Positions 1 to 7,462 of a stretch of DNA of 23,558 nucleotides are shown in pieces (position 1 is the stretch's first letter; each line of letters starts with the position of its first letter). Made by a program: the position numbers and the translations under genes. Source of the stretch: Chlamydiia bacterium (GTDB taxonomy: Bacteria > Chlamydiota > Chlamydiia > Chlamydiales > SM23-39); contig JACQAR010000014.1 in assembly GCA_016194825.1 (NCBI GenBank), positions 1 through 23,558 of the forward strand, written 5' to 3'. The notes under the pieces were generated by a model, which searched no databases, was not told where the DNA came from, and saw only the letters and a program-made list of their open reading frames with translations.

Positions 1-318
1 TTGCCCTCCAGCGCCATTAGTGTGGGGTTCGTTTTAGTGGGCATCGCCTGTGCCTATCAGATTTTGGCCATTTACAATGCATCGAGCTATGTCCGAGAAG
101 AAGCAGCGGGATTGACCACAGCGATGGTGAATATGATCATCATGGTGTTTGGTTATGCGTTTCACTCGATCATTGGCAGTACAGTGCAAGCGCTAGGCGG
201 CCCCGAGTCCTCTTCGGCGCTCCTCTTTGGCGTCTCTGTGATCCCCGTCGCTCTTTGTATGGGGACAGCCATCTTTGTATACCTTTGGGTGCGGCAGAAA
301 AAAGCCGTGTTGGTATAA
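1..318 (+). CDS. MFS transporter, C-terminal fragment
   Basis: This is the 3' end of a gene whose start lies before the window; the visible 105 residues end at TAA 316-318. They hold three or four hydrophobic segments, roughly residues 5-25, 40-60 and 72-97, and finish in a short basic tail (RQKK). The stretch AGLTTAMVNMIIMVFGY resembles the last transmembrane helices of major facilitator superfamily carriers as I recall them from Chlamydiae and Legionella relatives. The substrate cannot be told from this part. The leading TTG is only the window edge, not a proposed start. Confidence 0.6.
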   Translation: MPSSAISVGFVLVGIACAYQILAIYNASSYVREEAAGLTTAMVNMIIMVFGYAFHSIIGSTVQALGGPESSSALLFGVSVIPVALCMGTAIFVYLWVRQKKAVLV

Positions 319-344
319 CTAAAAGAATCACCACAGAGATAGAT

Positions 345-376
345 ACCACAGAGAACACTAATCTTTTCTCTGTGGT
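345..376. terminator. 11-bp perfect hairpin after the MFS gene
   Basis: ACCACAGAGAA (345-355) pairs perfectly with TTCTCTGTGGT (366-376) around a 10-nt loop, 27 nt after the MFS stop. There is no T-run after the stem on +, so intrinsic termination is uncertain. A related CCACAGAGA copy sits just upstream at 331-339, so this may instead be a dispersed repeat. Confidence 0.4.
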
Positions 377-432
377 GAATAGTTCTGCTGGTATCTTGCC
401 TTATCCGAAACGCGGGTGTATAGTCCTAAATC

Positions 433-2217
433 ATGCCCGGTTTTTCACGCGAAAGTCTTGAAGTCCTCCGCTCCCGCATCGACTTGATTGAAGTCTTGTC
501 GCCCTATCTCAAATTGCAAAAAGCGGGAGCTGCCTATAAAGCGCTTTGCCCTTTTCATGAAGAGAGAACCCCCTCTTTTGTCATCCAAAAAGGAGATAGC
601 CATTACCACTGCTTTGGCTGTGGTGCCCATGGCGATGCGATCCAGTTTTTGATGACCCATCTCAGGATGAGCTTTGTGGAAGCCGTTGAAAATTTAGCGG
701 AGCGATTCCAAGTTGAGCTAGAAGAGGCCCAAGGGCCTGAGCAGCCAAAAGGCCCCCCCAAAGCCGCTCTAAAAGAAGCGCTGCAGCGCGCCTGTGAATT
801 CTACACCTTTTGCTTGCTCCATACCGCAGAAGGACATGCTGCGCTCGATTATCTTTACAGCCGCGGCATCGACCTCACCTTCATTCGGCAATTTGAGCTT
901 GGCTTGGCTCTGAAAGAGGACGCCTTATTCTTAAAAGCAATGCGGGAGTGGAAAATATCGCCAGAGATTCTGGAGCAAGCAGGGCTCATCTCCAAGGGAC
1001 GCACCTTTTTTTCCGATCGGATCACCATCCCGATCCGCGATACAGTCGGAGCCATCATCGGCTTTTCGGCCCGTAAGTATAAAATGGAGACTTTTGGCGG
1101 CAAGTACATCAATACCCCAGAGACCGTCCTTTTTAAAAAATCGAAGGTACTTTTTGGCCTCAGCTTTTCGCGCAAGATGATTGCCAAAGAGAGAAGGGCC
1201 ATCGTTGTTGAGGGGCAGATCGATGCACTCCGTTTGATCTATTCTGGATTTGCCTGGACGGTTGCGGGTCAGGGCACTGCTTTTGGAGAAGAGCAAGCCA
1301 AAGAATTGATTCATTTGGGAGTGAGGCAAGTCTATCTTGCGCTCGATGGTGATGCGGCAGGGCAAGAAGCTGCTGTTAAAATCGGCCATATTTTCCAAAA
1401 AGAGGGGATTGATACGCTCGTGATCTTGCTGCCCGAAAAATGTGATCCCGATCAGGTATTGCAAGAAAGGGGGGCTGAAGAATGGCAAAAAATGCTCGAT
1501 AGCAGCATCGATTACCTTACCTTTTTGGTGCAACACTTCTCCAAGAGCCTGAACCTCCAATCCCCTGCCGGGAAAAACGAGCTGGTCCAAACGATTGCCA
1601 AAAGAATCCGCGAATGGGACCATCCGCTCATGATCCATGAGAGCTTGCGCAAACTGGCCCGCTTAACCCACACCCCCGAATCGATCTTGGCCATCCAAGA
1701 AGACCATGTAAAGCCGCTTTACATCAAACGGGCCGCGAGTGTCACTTTCGCAGAGATCGATCCAGACCGGATTCTTGAGGCCGACCTACTCCGCTGGCTC
1801 TTTTTGATGGGGGATAGCTGTCCGGATTTGGCAAAAATCGCCCGTGCGAATCTTCTTCCGGAGCATTTTCGAGTCATGGCAGCGCGCATTTTATTTGAAA
1901 AGTACTTTGCTGCGCTCGAAGCCAATCTGCCGCGCGATCTTCTCTCTCTTGCCATCGACTTAGAGCAAGCGGAGCAGCGATTATTTCTTGCAGAGGTTTT
2001 GCAAAAACGGGTAAATCGAGAACGAGCTGTGGAGTGTTTTATAGAGACGGTCCAGAAGCTTTTGGAGAGGCATTGGATGCATCAACGAGAAGAGATCAAG
2101 CTGAAGATCTATAGCGGCACATGCAGTGAGGCGGAGGTGCTCGAGTTGGCTCGGCAATTTGACGAGCTGAAGAGGGCAAGGCCACAGGTGATTTTGGAGG
2201 CAAATCATCATGGGTGA
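433..2217 (+). CDS. dnaG: DNA primase
   Basis: DNA primase (594 aa) makes the RNA primers for replication and docks on the replicative helicase. A CHC2 zinc ribbon is visible as C39-x2-H42-x17-C60-x2-C63. A TOPRIM catalytic core follows, with VVEGQIDAL (E260) and the metal-binding LALDGDAAG (D305, D307). The region after about residue 430 should be the helicase-interaction domain, which is poorly conserved by eye. Length is normal for the family. The ATG at 433 puts the zinc ribbon at the usual position; there is no clear Shine-Dalgarno sequence. The stop overlaps the next start (ATG 2210) by 8 nt, suggesting translational coupling. Confidence 0.97.
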   Translation: MPGFSRESLEVLRSRIDLIEVLSPYLKLQKAGAAYKALCPFHEERTPSFVIQKGDSHYHCFGCGAHGDAIQFLMTHLRMSFVEAVENLAERFQVELEEAQGPEQPKGPPKAALKEALQRACEFYTFCLLHTAEGHAALDYLYSRGIDLTFIRQFELGLALKEDALFLKAMREWKISPEILEQAGLISKGRTFFSDRITIPIRDTVGAIIGFSARKYKMETFGGKYINTPETVLFKKSKVLFGLSFSRKMIAKERRAIVVEGQIDALRLIYSGFAWTVAGQGTAFGEEQAKELIHLGVRQVYLALDGDAAGQEAAVKIGHIFQKEGIDTLVILLPEKCDPDQVLQERGAEEWQKMLDSSIDYLTFLVQHFSKSLNLQSPAGKNELVQTIAKRIREWDHPLMIHESLRKLARLTHTPESILAIQEDHVKPLYIKRAASVTFAEIDPDRILEADLLRWLFLMGDSCPDLAKIARANLLPEHFRVMAARILFEKYFAALEANLPRDLLSLAIDLEQAEQRLFLAEVLQKRVNRERAVECFIETVQKLLERHWMHQREEIKLKIYSGTCSEAEVLELARQFDELKRARPQVILEANHHG

Positions 2218-2559
2218 ACACCTGATTTTTTTTGATGCGGAGTGTCCTTTTTGCCATCAGATGGTCAGGCAGATGATCGAGCTCGTGTTCTGACGGGGCC
2301 TCAAGAGCCTTTAGGCCGCGCAAACAGTTTGGTGCTTGTGGAGAGCTATCGCTCGACAGAGCGGCGCTTTTGGATCCGAGCGCGGGGGGTATTCCGGATG
2401 TATTGGCTCATTGGCAAGCAGTGGTGCCTTTTTGGCCTCTTTTCTTTTTTGCCCTGCTGGCTGAGCGATCTTCTCTACCGCTGTTTTGCGGAGCACCGGC
2501 ACCAGTTCAAGCTCAAAATGCCCGAAGACCCAGGTCCCAAAGAGCGCTTTTTGCCTTAA
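2210..2559 (+). pseudogene. Frameshifted DCC-family (DUF393) thiol-disulfide oxidoreductase-like gene
   Basis: From ATG 2210 the reading frame gives MGEHLIFFDAECPFCHQMVR and then stops at 2291-2293. It carries the CxxC motif (CPFC) and the FFDxECPFC start typical of DUF393 (YuxK-like) proteins. The rest of the family continues in another frame, up to TAA 2557-2559: RANSLVLVE, RARGVFRMYWLIG, SFLPCWLSDLLYRCFAEHRH. Compared with family members as I remember them, about 15-20 residues between the N-terminal helix and the LVLVE strand are missing. This points to a deletion plus frameshift near 2278-2300. GTG 2242 could start a shorter product without the CxxC. The gene is coupled to dnaG by overlap. 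Alternatives are a sequencing error or a programmed shift; no slippery sequence is evident at the junction. Confidence 0.72.
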
Positions 2560-2581
2560 ATTAAGGAATCACCACAGGTCA

Positions 2582-3961
2582 CTAGACCAATTTCTTCGAG
2601 AGAGTCTCTATGAGTTGTCCAATAGCCAGCCGCTCTTGCTTCATGGAATCGCGATCGCGCAGTGTCAGCGTGTCATTTTCGAGTGTCTCGAAGTCGATGG
2701 TGATGCAATAGGGTGTGCCGAGTTCATCTTGGCGGCGATACCGCTTGCCAATGGCTCCTGAATCGTCATATTCGCAGTGCCAGAGCCGCTGCAACAGCGC
2801 AAAGACTGCTTGTGCTTTTTCCGAGAGAGGCTCTTTTTTCATCAGCGGGAATACGGCGACTTTCACGGGAGCTACGCAAGGAGCAAAATGGAGCACTGTG
2901 CGCGTCTCTCCATTTTCCAGCATTTCTTCATCATACGCATTGCAAAGAAGGGCCAAAATGGTCCTTTCTACGCCAAAGGTGGGCTCGATCACGTGAGGGA
3001 TGAATTTTTCCTTCGTTTCTGGATCGGTATAAAAGAGCGATTGGCCAGAACACTCTGCATGGCGCGATAAATCGAAGTCGGTACGATAGGCAAGGCCGTA
3101 CAGCTCGCTTGTCCCGAAGGGAAAGTCGTAGACCAAATCCACCGTGCGCTTGGAGTAGTGGGAGAGCAGCTCTTTCGGATGCTCTTTTTCGTGTACGTGG
3201 TTCTTACTCAGCCCAATTTTTTTACACCAGCTATGCATAGCAGCCAGCCAGTGATCGAAGGTCTTTTGCCAGTCCGCCTCACGAATGAAGTATTCGATTT
3301 CCATTTGCTCGAATTCAATCACTCGAAAGACGAAATTGCCGGGCGTGATCTCGTTGCGAAAGGCTTTTCCGATTTGCGCCACCCCAAAGGGGATTTTCAC
3401 CCGCATGGTGTCAATGATATTTTTGAAATCGACGAAGATCGCCTGAGCCGTTTCTGGGCGCAAATAGGCGATATCCCCATCAGCGCCAGTCTTGCTCATG
3501 TGGGTATGGAACATGAGATTGAAGACTCGCGCCTCTGTGAAGTCTTGCGCGCCACATTTTGGGCATTTGAGCTTATGCTTTTGGATCTCTTCGGTCATCT
3601 GCTTGAGGTTCATCCCATCGGCGCTTTTGTGGAGCGCTTCTTCAATCAGGTGATCGGCGCGGAAGCGCGATTTGCACGCCTTGCAGTCGATCAGTGCATC
3701 GACAAATCCCTCCACATGCCCCGAGGCTTGCCAGGTTTTAGGATGGAGCAAAATCGGGCCATCCAAACCGACCATGTCGCGCCGCTCATGGACAAAAAGA
3801 CGCCACCAAAGATCTTTGATATTTTTCTTGAGTTCTGCGCCGTAAGGTCCGTAAGAATAGGTGTTTGCAAAGCCCCCATAGATTTCAGATCCGGGGTAGA
3901 TAAATCCCCTTCTTTTACAGAGGGCAACAATCGGTTTGAGGGAATCTTGAAGCTTTTGCAT
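2582..3961 (-). CDS. glyS: Glycyl-tRNA synthetase, alpha2 type
   Basis: Class II aminoacyl-tRNA synthetase that charges tRNA-Gly; 459 aa from ATG 3961-3959. A TTG two codons upstream is possible but less likely. Visible features are the N-terminal class II segment YGGFANTYSYGPYG, a Cys insertion (CKAC near 93-96, CPKC near 133-136), motif 2 (FRNEITPGNFVFRVIEFEQ), motif 3 (EPTFGVERTILALL) and a C-terminal anticodon-binding domain ending LRDRDSMKQ. This is the homodimeric type also found in eukaryotes, archaea and some bacteria. It is not the roughly 1000-residue alpha-beta fusion (GlyQS) reported for C. trachomatis. Its stop faces the DUF393 remnant 22 nt away, with no obvious terminator between. 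On the minus strand TACAAT (3975-3970) is a possible -10. Confidence 0.96.
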   Translation of the reverse strand: MQKLQDSLKPIVALCKRRGFIYPGSEIYGGFANTYSYGPYGAELKKNIKDLWWRLFVHERRDMVGLDGPILLHPKTWQASGHVEGFVDALIDCKACKSRFRADHLIEEALHKSADGMNLKQMTEEIQKHKLKCPKCGAQDFTEARVFNLMFHTHMSKTGADGDIAYLRPETAQAIFVDFKNIIDTMRVKIPFGVAQIGKAFRNEITPGNFVFRVIEFEQMEIEYFIREADWQKTFDHWLAAMHSWCKKIGLSKNHVHEKEHPKELLSHYSKRTVDLVYDFPFGTSELYGLAYRTDFDLSRHAECSGQSLFYTDPETKEKFIPHVIEPTFGVERTILALLCNAYDEEMLENGETRTVLHFAPCVAPVKVAVFPLMKKEPLSEKAQAVFALLQRLWHCEYDDSGAIGKRYRRQDELGTPYCITIDFETLENDTLTLRDRDSMKQERLAIGQLIETLSKKLV

Positions 3962-4005
3962 CGGCAATCATTGTATTAAGATCCCGAGAAAAAAGCTATT
4001 TCGTT

Positions 4006-4011
4006 TATAAT
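4006..4011 (+). promoter_or_regulatory. Consensus -10 hexamer before the glycosyltransferase gene
   Basis: TATAAT lies one base upstream of ATG 4013. No convincing -35 is seen 17 bases before it. If used, transcription would begin about at the in-frame GTG 4019, implying a leaderless message and a start at 4019 or 4025 rather than 4013. It may be a chance match in an AT-rich gap between divergent genes. Confidence 0.3.
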
Positions 4012-4012
4012 T

Positions 4013-4774
4013 ATGCATGTGGAAGTGCCTCTTTTTTCCCTTATCGTCCTGGTTCAGGAATCCAGACATCTTTTGATTGCCACTCTCGATAGCTTGCGCT
4101 GCCAAGCCGAGAGGCGCTTTGAGGTGTTGTTGATGGATGGCATTGGTCAGGGGAAAGTGGAAGAGATTGCGAGGCCCTATTCGGACCTAGCGCTACGCGT
4201 CCAGCCTGTCCCCGCGGGCCAGAGCATCTCCGCAACCATGAACCAAGCCATCGCACTTGCTCAGGGCAAATATCTCCAGTTCCTTGCCCCGGGTGACCGT
4301 TACCTCTCGCAAGAGGGGCTCTCCTATCTTGGTAAGCTGCTCCAAGCTGAATCCAGCCCGCCGATTGTCTATTCAGGTTTTTGGATGCGAGGATCAGAGG
4401 CGGTGTTGGTTCCTCTGGAAAAAGCGACTCTCCTCAAGGGGGCTTTTCCTAAGGATTCTTGGTTTTCAAAGCAGGCGCTTCTAGATCTGGGCGGCTTTGA
4501 TCCCTCGCTTAAGTACCGATCGGCCTTTGATGTGCTGTGTCGTTTTTTCTTGAAAGAGGGGAGTCATGCCCTTTGCAGTCGCCGCATCCTGACCGATAGT
4601 CAGTACAAGGGGCTCTCGCCTACAGGCATGGTCGGCTATGCCCTCGAGACATACCGCATTCTCTACCGTCATTTTGGTCTTTGGCCCGCCATTCGTTGGG
4701 TCTTTATCCAAGACCACCTGCAGATGCTCCACTGGCTCGGCCGCCGTTTCAAGCAGGCGTTCTGGAAAAATTAG
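4013..4774 (+). CDS. Family 2 glycosyltransferase
   Basis: A 253-residue GT-A fold glycosyltransferase (GT2) of the kind that adds sugars to cell-surface glycans or lipids. The N-terminal beta strand SLIVLV is followed by LDSLRCQ and by LLMDG (D42). The nucleotide-sugar region is GKYLQFLAPGDRYL, where PGD (93-95) takes the place of the usual DxD. GGFDPSLKYRSAFDVLCRF near residue 160 matches the acceptor-side helix of small GT2 enzymes. There is no transmembrane segment, so it is probably cytoplasmic or peripheral. Donor and acceptor cannot be read from sequence. ATG 4013 is the longest start; GTG 4019 and 4025 are alternatives. Confidence 0.85.
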   Translation: MHVEVPLFSLIVLVQESRHLLIATLDSLRCQAERRFEVLLMDGIGQGKVEEIARPYSDLALRVQPVPAGQSISATMNQAIALAQGKYLQFLAPGDRYLSQEGLSYLGKLLQAESSPPIVYSGFWMRGSEAVLVPLEKATLLKGAFPKDSWFSKQALLDLGGFDPSLKYRSAFDVLCRFFLKEGSHALCSRRILTDSQYKGLSPTGMVGYALETYRILYRHFGLWPAIRWVFIQDHLQMLHWLGRRFKQAFWKN

Positions 4775-4835
4775 TTTTTCCGAAAAGGTCAGCGTGTGGT
4801 AAAGTGGTTGCTGTTTTTTACCAATTAGGGGTGTT

Positions 4836-5684
4836 ATGTCAATATGTGCCTTAAGCTATTCGAGAGAATTAATTGGATTGCAAATCCTTTCTGATCCCGC
4901 GATCAGGGGGCTATTCCCTGAAGGGTCCGAGGGTCAGAGAGCATGGAGAGATCGCGAGGTCTCGAGCAAGGCCGAGAATATGCCCCGAGAGGCCGTTGAA
5001 TTTAATCATTCTTATTCACAAGTAGAGGTGGCCTCTAATCTGGAAGGAGTCATTTTGCCCCGCTCTCACCGTGTGCTTTCTCTGCTTGCTGTGCAGGAAA
5101 AAATCTCTCGTCTTCAAGGACATATTGCCCATTTAGAGGCGTACTTGTCTGGGCGTAGAACTCATGGTGGAACGTCGCATCGCCGGAGCAATATCGCTAT
5201 TGGCGATCAGATTCAGGTAGGGCGGAAGCGGCTCGAGGTTTTGAAATTAGCCGAAACGCTCGCAAGAGAGGCAGAAGAAGCGTTGTCTATAGTAGAAGCA
5301 ACTCTAGCAAAAACAAAGGCATTCCTAGATGATTATGCTCAGCAGCTCTCCGCAACAGAAGCAGCTGCACCAAAAGCAAAGGCAGTCCCAGCTGTTGGTA
5401 TACCGCAGATTACAGCTGCAGAGATACTCAGGATTCCTGACAGGGTTGGTTACTCACCGGAGGTGCTAGCTCTCATGCGTGTGAAACGCAACGCTGATCG
5501 GATAGCTGCAGAGATAAATACAGAAGAGACGTCGCGGGGCCGTCGTCTAGCAATCCCGGCTGTTCCAGAGCGCATCCGAGTGGAGGTAGCATTTGGCAGG
5601 GTTTTTGGACGCAACGAGGAGCTGGTACAAGCGTATGATGCACACCTGGCGAAACAAGCAGCTCTATTTGACGGCCCTATCTAG
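4836..5684 (+). CDS. Hypothetical coiled-coil protein
   Basis: I do not recognise this 282-residue protein. The start ATG 4836 is supported by AGGGGTG (4827-4833) three bases upstream. Residues about 80-105 and 125-175 are rich in Leu, Glu, Lys and Ala with heptad-like spacing (EKISRLQGHIAHLEAYL; LAETLAREAEEALSIVEATL), suggesting two coiled-coil helices. An Ala/Pro/Lys-rich linker follows (EAAAPKAKAVPAV), then a mixed C-terminal part with many Arg and Glu. There is no signal peptide or transmembrane helix. It stands between a glycosyltransferase and a repeat element. TGGTAAA (4797-4803) and TTTACCA (4817-4823) form a small hairpin just before the ribosome-binding site. A lineage-specific secreted protein is possible but unproven. 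Confidence 0.7.
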   Translation: MSICALSYSRELIGLQILSDPAIRGLFPEGSEGQRAWRDREVSSKAENMPREAVEFNHSYSQVEVASNLEGVILPRSHRVLSLLAVQEKISRLQGHIAHLEAYLSGRRTHGGTSHRRSNIAIGDQIQVGRKRLEVLKLAETLAREAEEALSIVEATLAKTKAFLDDYAQQLSATEAAAPKAKAVPAVGIPQITAAEILRIPDRVGYSPEVLALMRVKRNADRIAAEINTEETSRGRRLAIPAVPERIRVEVAFGRVFGRNEELVQAYDAHLAKQAALFDGPI

Positions 5685-5699
5685 GACCTACACCTAATT

Positions 5700-5736
5700 C
5701 TCGGGTTCACGAAGAGTCGGCTATGCCGCTTCCGAG
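5700..5736. terminator. Nested hairpin after the coiled-coil gene
   Basis: CTCG (5700-5703)/CGAG (5733-5736), GAAG (5711-5714)/CTTC (5729-5732) and CGGC-TAT-GCCG (5718-5728) form a three-step stem 15 nt after the stop codon. No T-run follows, so it is a possible but not classical terminator. It may belong to the adjoining repeat. Confidence 0.35.
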
Positions 5737-5744
5737 TTGCATGT

Positions 5745-5920
5745 ATTAACCCGGCATGCAAATAGGAGACAAATGGCGCTAGCGAGGCAAAGCCAGATCA
5801 AAGCAGACAAAGTCTGCGTTACGAGCGAGGAAGCCATAGTAAAACTATGGCTGACAAGAGAGGATTGATATGGCAAAGCCGCAGCAAGCCAGTTGTCTCT
5901 TATTTGCATGCCGGGTTAAT
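5745..5920. repeat. 176-bp element with 28-bp terminal inverted repeats
   Basis: The left end (5745-5772, starting ATTAACCCGGCATGC) and right end (5893-5920, ending GCATGCCGGGTTAAT) are inverted copies with 27 of 28 bases matching. Inside are two perfect hairpins with AAA loops: GCAGAC-AAA-GTCTGC (5803-5817) and AGCCATAGT-AAA-ACTATGGCT (5832-5852). There are also two GGC-AAA-GCC units (5786-5794 and 5872-5880). The inner flanks also align imperfectly in inverted orientation, so almost the whole element is palindromic. There is no ORF of note and no obvious target-site duplication. It fits a MITE-like or REP/BIME-like non-coding repeat lying between two convergent genes, 10 nt before the right-hand stop codon. 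Confidence 0.85.
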
Positions 5921-5929
5921 AAAGTAGCT

Positions 5930-6838
5930 CTACATTGCCGGCAGGAGGAAGTGGAGGTCTGTCGCTTGTTCCAACTCAGGAAGTGCTTGGAAGACGATGC
6001 TTCTATTATAGCCACCAAATTCTGCGCCGTACTTTTCTTGCAATTCGTCTGTTGAAAAGAGCTGGAGGAGCGCCTCTGTTGGGAGCTCTTTGACCAAATC
6101 TGAAAATGGCTTGTCTGCATAAGTGCTGCGTAACTTGTCTTTTTGCAACGCCTGCAATGCCGTGATCTGCGACTCGGTCAGGATCTGATCGTGGATGAGC
6201 ACGAAGAGCTGTAGCTCATTGAGCTTTTCAAGCATGTTCTTCTCGTCAGGGAATTCTTTGTTGAACAGAGTGCGGAGTTCCTCTTGGCTAAAGAGAGTGA
6301 TGGCTGAGGAAGCGCGATCCCCGGTTAAGAGCTCGTCCGGTTCTAACTCTTCGAGTTTGAGTTGAGGGAGTACTTCAAAATAGAGTTCTAGAAAGCCTTT
6401 TCCTTGCACTTTCTCTTTTGCCTGCGCGAGGAAGGTGGCGCAGACGCTCTCCCATTTCTCATCGGGCAAAATGGCCGCATCGTTGAGCCGTTTCAGATGG
6501 CCAAATCCAAATTTTTCTAGCAGGTCTGTGTCGGTTGCTTGGCCAAATTCTTCCGCAAATTTCTGGCTTAAGAATTTCCGATGCCCAGAAACGAGGAATA
6601 AGTTGAGGCCGAGGGCAGGGTAAATTTCTGAGAATTTTTTCTGAGATAAATCTTCTACGCTGCGGTAGAGTGTTTTTGCGATGAGGCTTAAGGGAAATTT
6701 GAGCACTTCCAGAGCAAGATGAGCGACTTTCTGCGGATCTGCTTTGGCGTTTTCAAACCCGAGTTGGATCGCTTGGCCCAGATCGGCCAATGTGGGCATA
6801 CGGGGAGTAACTGGGGTAGGTGTGGCTTTTGTTTCCAT
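5930..6838 (-). CDS. Hypothetical protein with internal repeats
   Basis: This 302-residue protein matches nothing I recognise. ATG 6838-6836 has a strong AGAGG five bases upstream (6844-6848, minus strand). The sequence looks alpha-helical and acidic without membrane segments or a signal peptide. A motif of the form LFxxxEL...F/Y..EF recurs: AITLFSQEELRTLFNKEF, ALLQLFSTDELQEKYGAEF, and more loosely LFLVSGHRKFLSQKFAEEF. This suggests degenerate helical repeats. It ends ten bases from the inverted repeat at 5745-5920 and lies 58 nt downstream of the DoxX gene, with which it may be cotranscribed. A host-directed scaffold is conceivable but is only a guess. Confidence 0.75.
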   Translation of the reverse strand: METKATPTPVTPRMPTLADLGQAIQLGFENAKADPQKVAHLALEVLKFPLSLIAKTLYRSVEDLSQKKFSEIYPALGLNLFLVSGHRKFLSQKFAEEFGQATDTDLLEKFGFGHLKRLNDAAILPDEKWESVCATFLAQAKEKVQGKGFLELYFEVLPQLKLEELEPDELLTGDRASSAITLFSQEELRTLFNKEFPDEKNMLEKLNELQLFVLIHDQILTESQITALQALQKDKLRSTYADKPFSDLVKELPTEALLQLFSTDELQEKYGAEFGGYNRSIVFQALPELEQATDLHFLLPAM

Positions 6839-6896
6839 AATAACCTCTTTTTGCAGGATATTATGTCACAAAATTGGTTGTTCGAGAATAGTAAAA

Positions 6897-7391
6897 TTAT
6901 CTATGTCTTTCTTTAATTTTCTTTTGCATCCAGTGATCAAAAGAAATTTTACCAGGGCCAAAGATAAACATGAGAATCGCCGTAATGAGGTACGGGTAGG
7001 GGGCTTGCAGGGCAAGCATAGCGGGAGTGAGTAAGAATTCAAAGCGGGTCAAATCTTCGGCATGAGCTGTGCTGAGAGCGGTAATGAGCAGACAGATGAG
7101 CGGGATCGCAATGAGCCGAGAAGCAAGGCCAAGAATGAGGCAGATGCCGCTGAGGATTTCCAGGCTGCCCACTACATAGGCGAGCCAGGGCGAGTGTCCC
7201 ATCCCTATTTGGGAGAAGAACTCCGCTGTTTGTTCGATGTGTTGCCATTTATGAGCGCCGATGAGAAAAATTTGATGTCCCCACGTCAGGCGCATATAAA
7301 GCAAAAAAATACTTTCAAGGTTCGAGCCGATCTTGATGAGGGTCTGGTAGAACAAGGCAAAGGAGCGCAAGGCCCAGTTTTCAAAGTACAT
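6897..7391 (-). CDS. DoxX family membrane protein
   Basis: The chosen start ATG 7391-7389 (164 aa) has AAAGAG six bases upstream and puts MYFENWALRSFALFYQTLIK at the N-terminus. A TTG at 7436 would add 15 residues. About four transmembrane helices are visible, with family hallmarks: an N-terminal amphipathic segment, LTWGHQIFLIGAHKW, then GSLEILSGICLILGLASRL and a final ILMFIFGPG. DoxX/DoxD-like proteins are small inner-membrane proteins linked to redox or thiol chemistry in some species; the specific role here is not shown. The gene is divergent from rlmN and is followed on the same strand by the 302-residue unknown. Confidence 0.85.
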   Translation of the reverse strand: MYFENWALRSFALFYQTLIKIGSNLESIFLLYMRLTWGHQIFLIGAHKWQHIEQTAEFFSQIGMGHSPWLAYVVGSLEILSGICLILGLASRLIAIPLICLLITALSTAHAEDLTRFEFLLTPAMLALQAPYPYLITAILMFIFGPGKISFDHWMQKKIKERHR

Positions 7392-7447
7392 AGTAAACTC
7401 TTTTTTTAAGATGGCGGGGAGTTCTTTTAAAAACAAGAGGGACCTGG

Positions 7448-7453
7448 TATACT
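7448..7453 (+). promoter_or_regulatory. Possible -10 box for rlmN
   Basis: TATACT lies 9 bases upstream of ATG 7463. At 17-bp spacing the -35 position (7425-7430) reads TTTTAA, a poor match. If real, the rlmN message would be nearly leaderless, which agrees with the lack of any Shine-Dalgarno sequence there. Confidence 0.3.
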
Positions 7454-7462
7454 GGTTCTGCT

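Noticed and set aside
931..1638. 235-codon minus frame in dnaG
   Set aside because: Shadow of the zinc-ribbon/TOPRIM primase gene.
3158..3979. 273-codon + frame
   Set aside because: Antisense shadow of glyS, which has complete class II synthetase motifs.
4797..4823. Riboswitch or terminator before the gene at 4836
   Set aside because: Only a 7-bp stem with a 13-nt loop, no T-run after it and no conserved aptamer core; too weak to list as a feature.
5745..5920. CRISPR array
   Set aside because: The repeats are inverted and hairpin-forming, without equal direct repeats separated by unique spacers; no cas genes are near.
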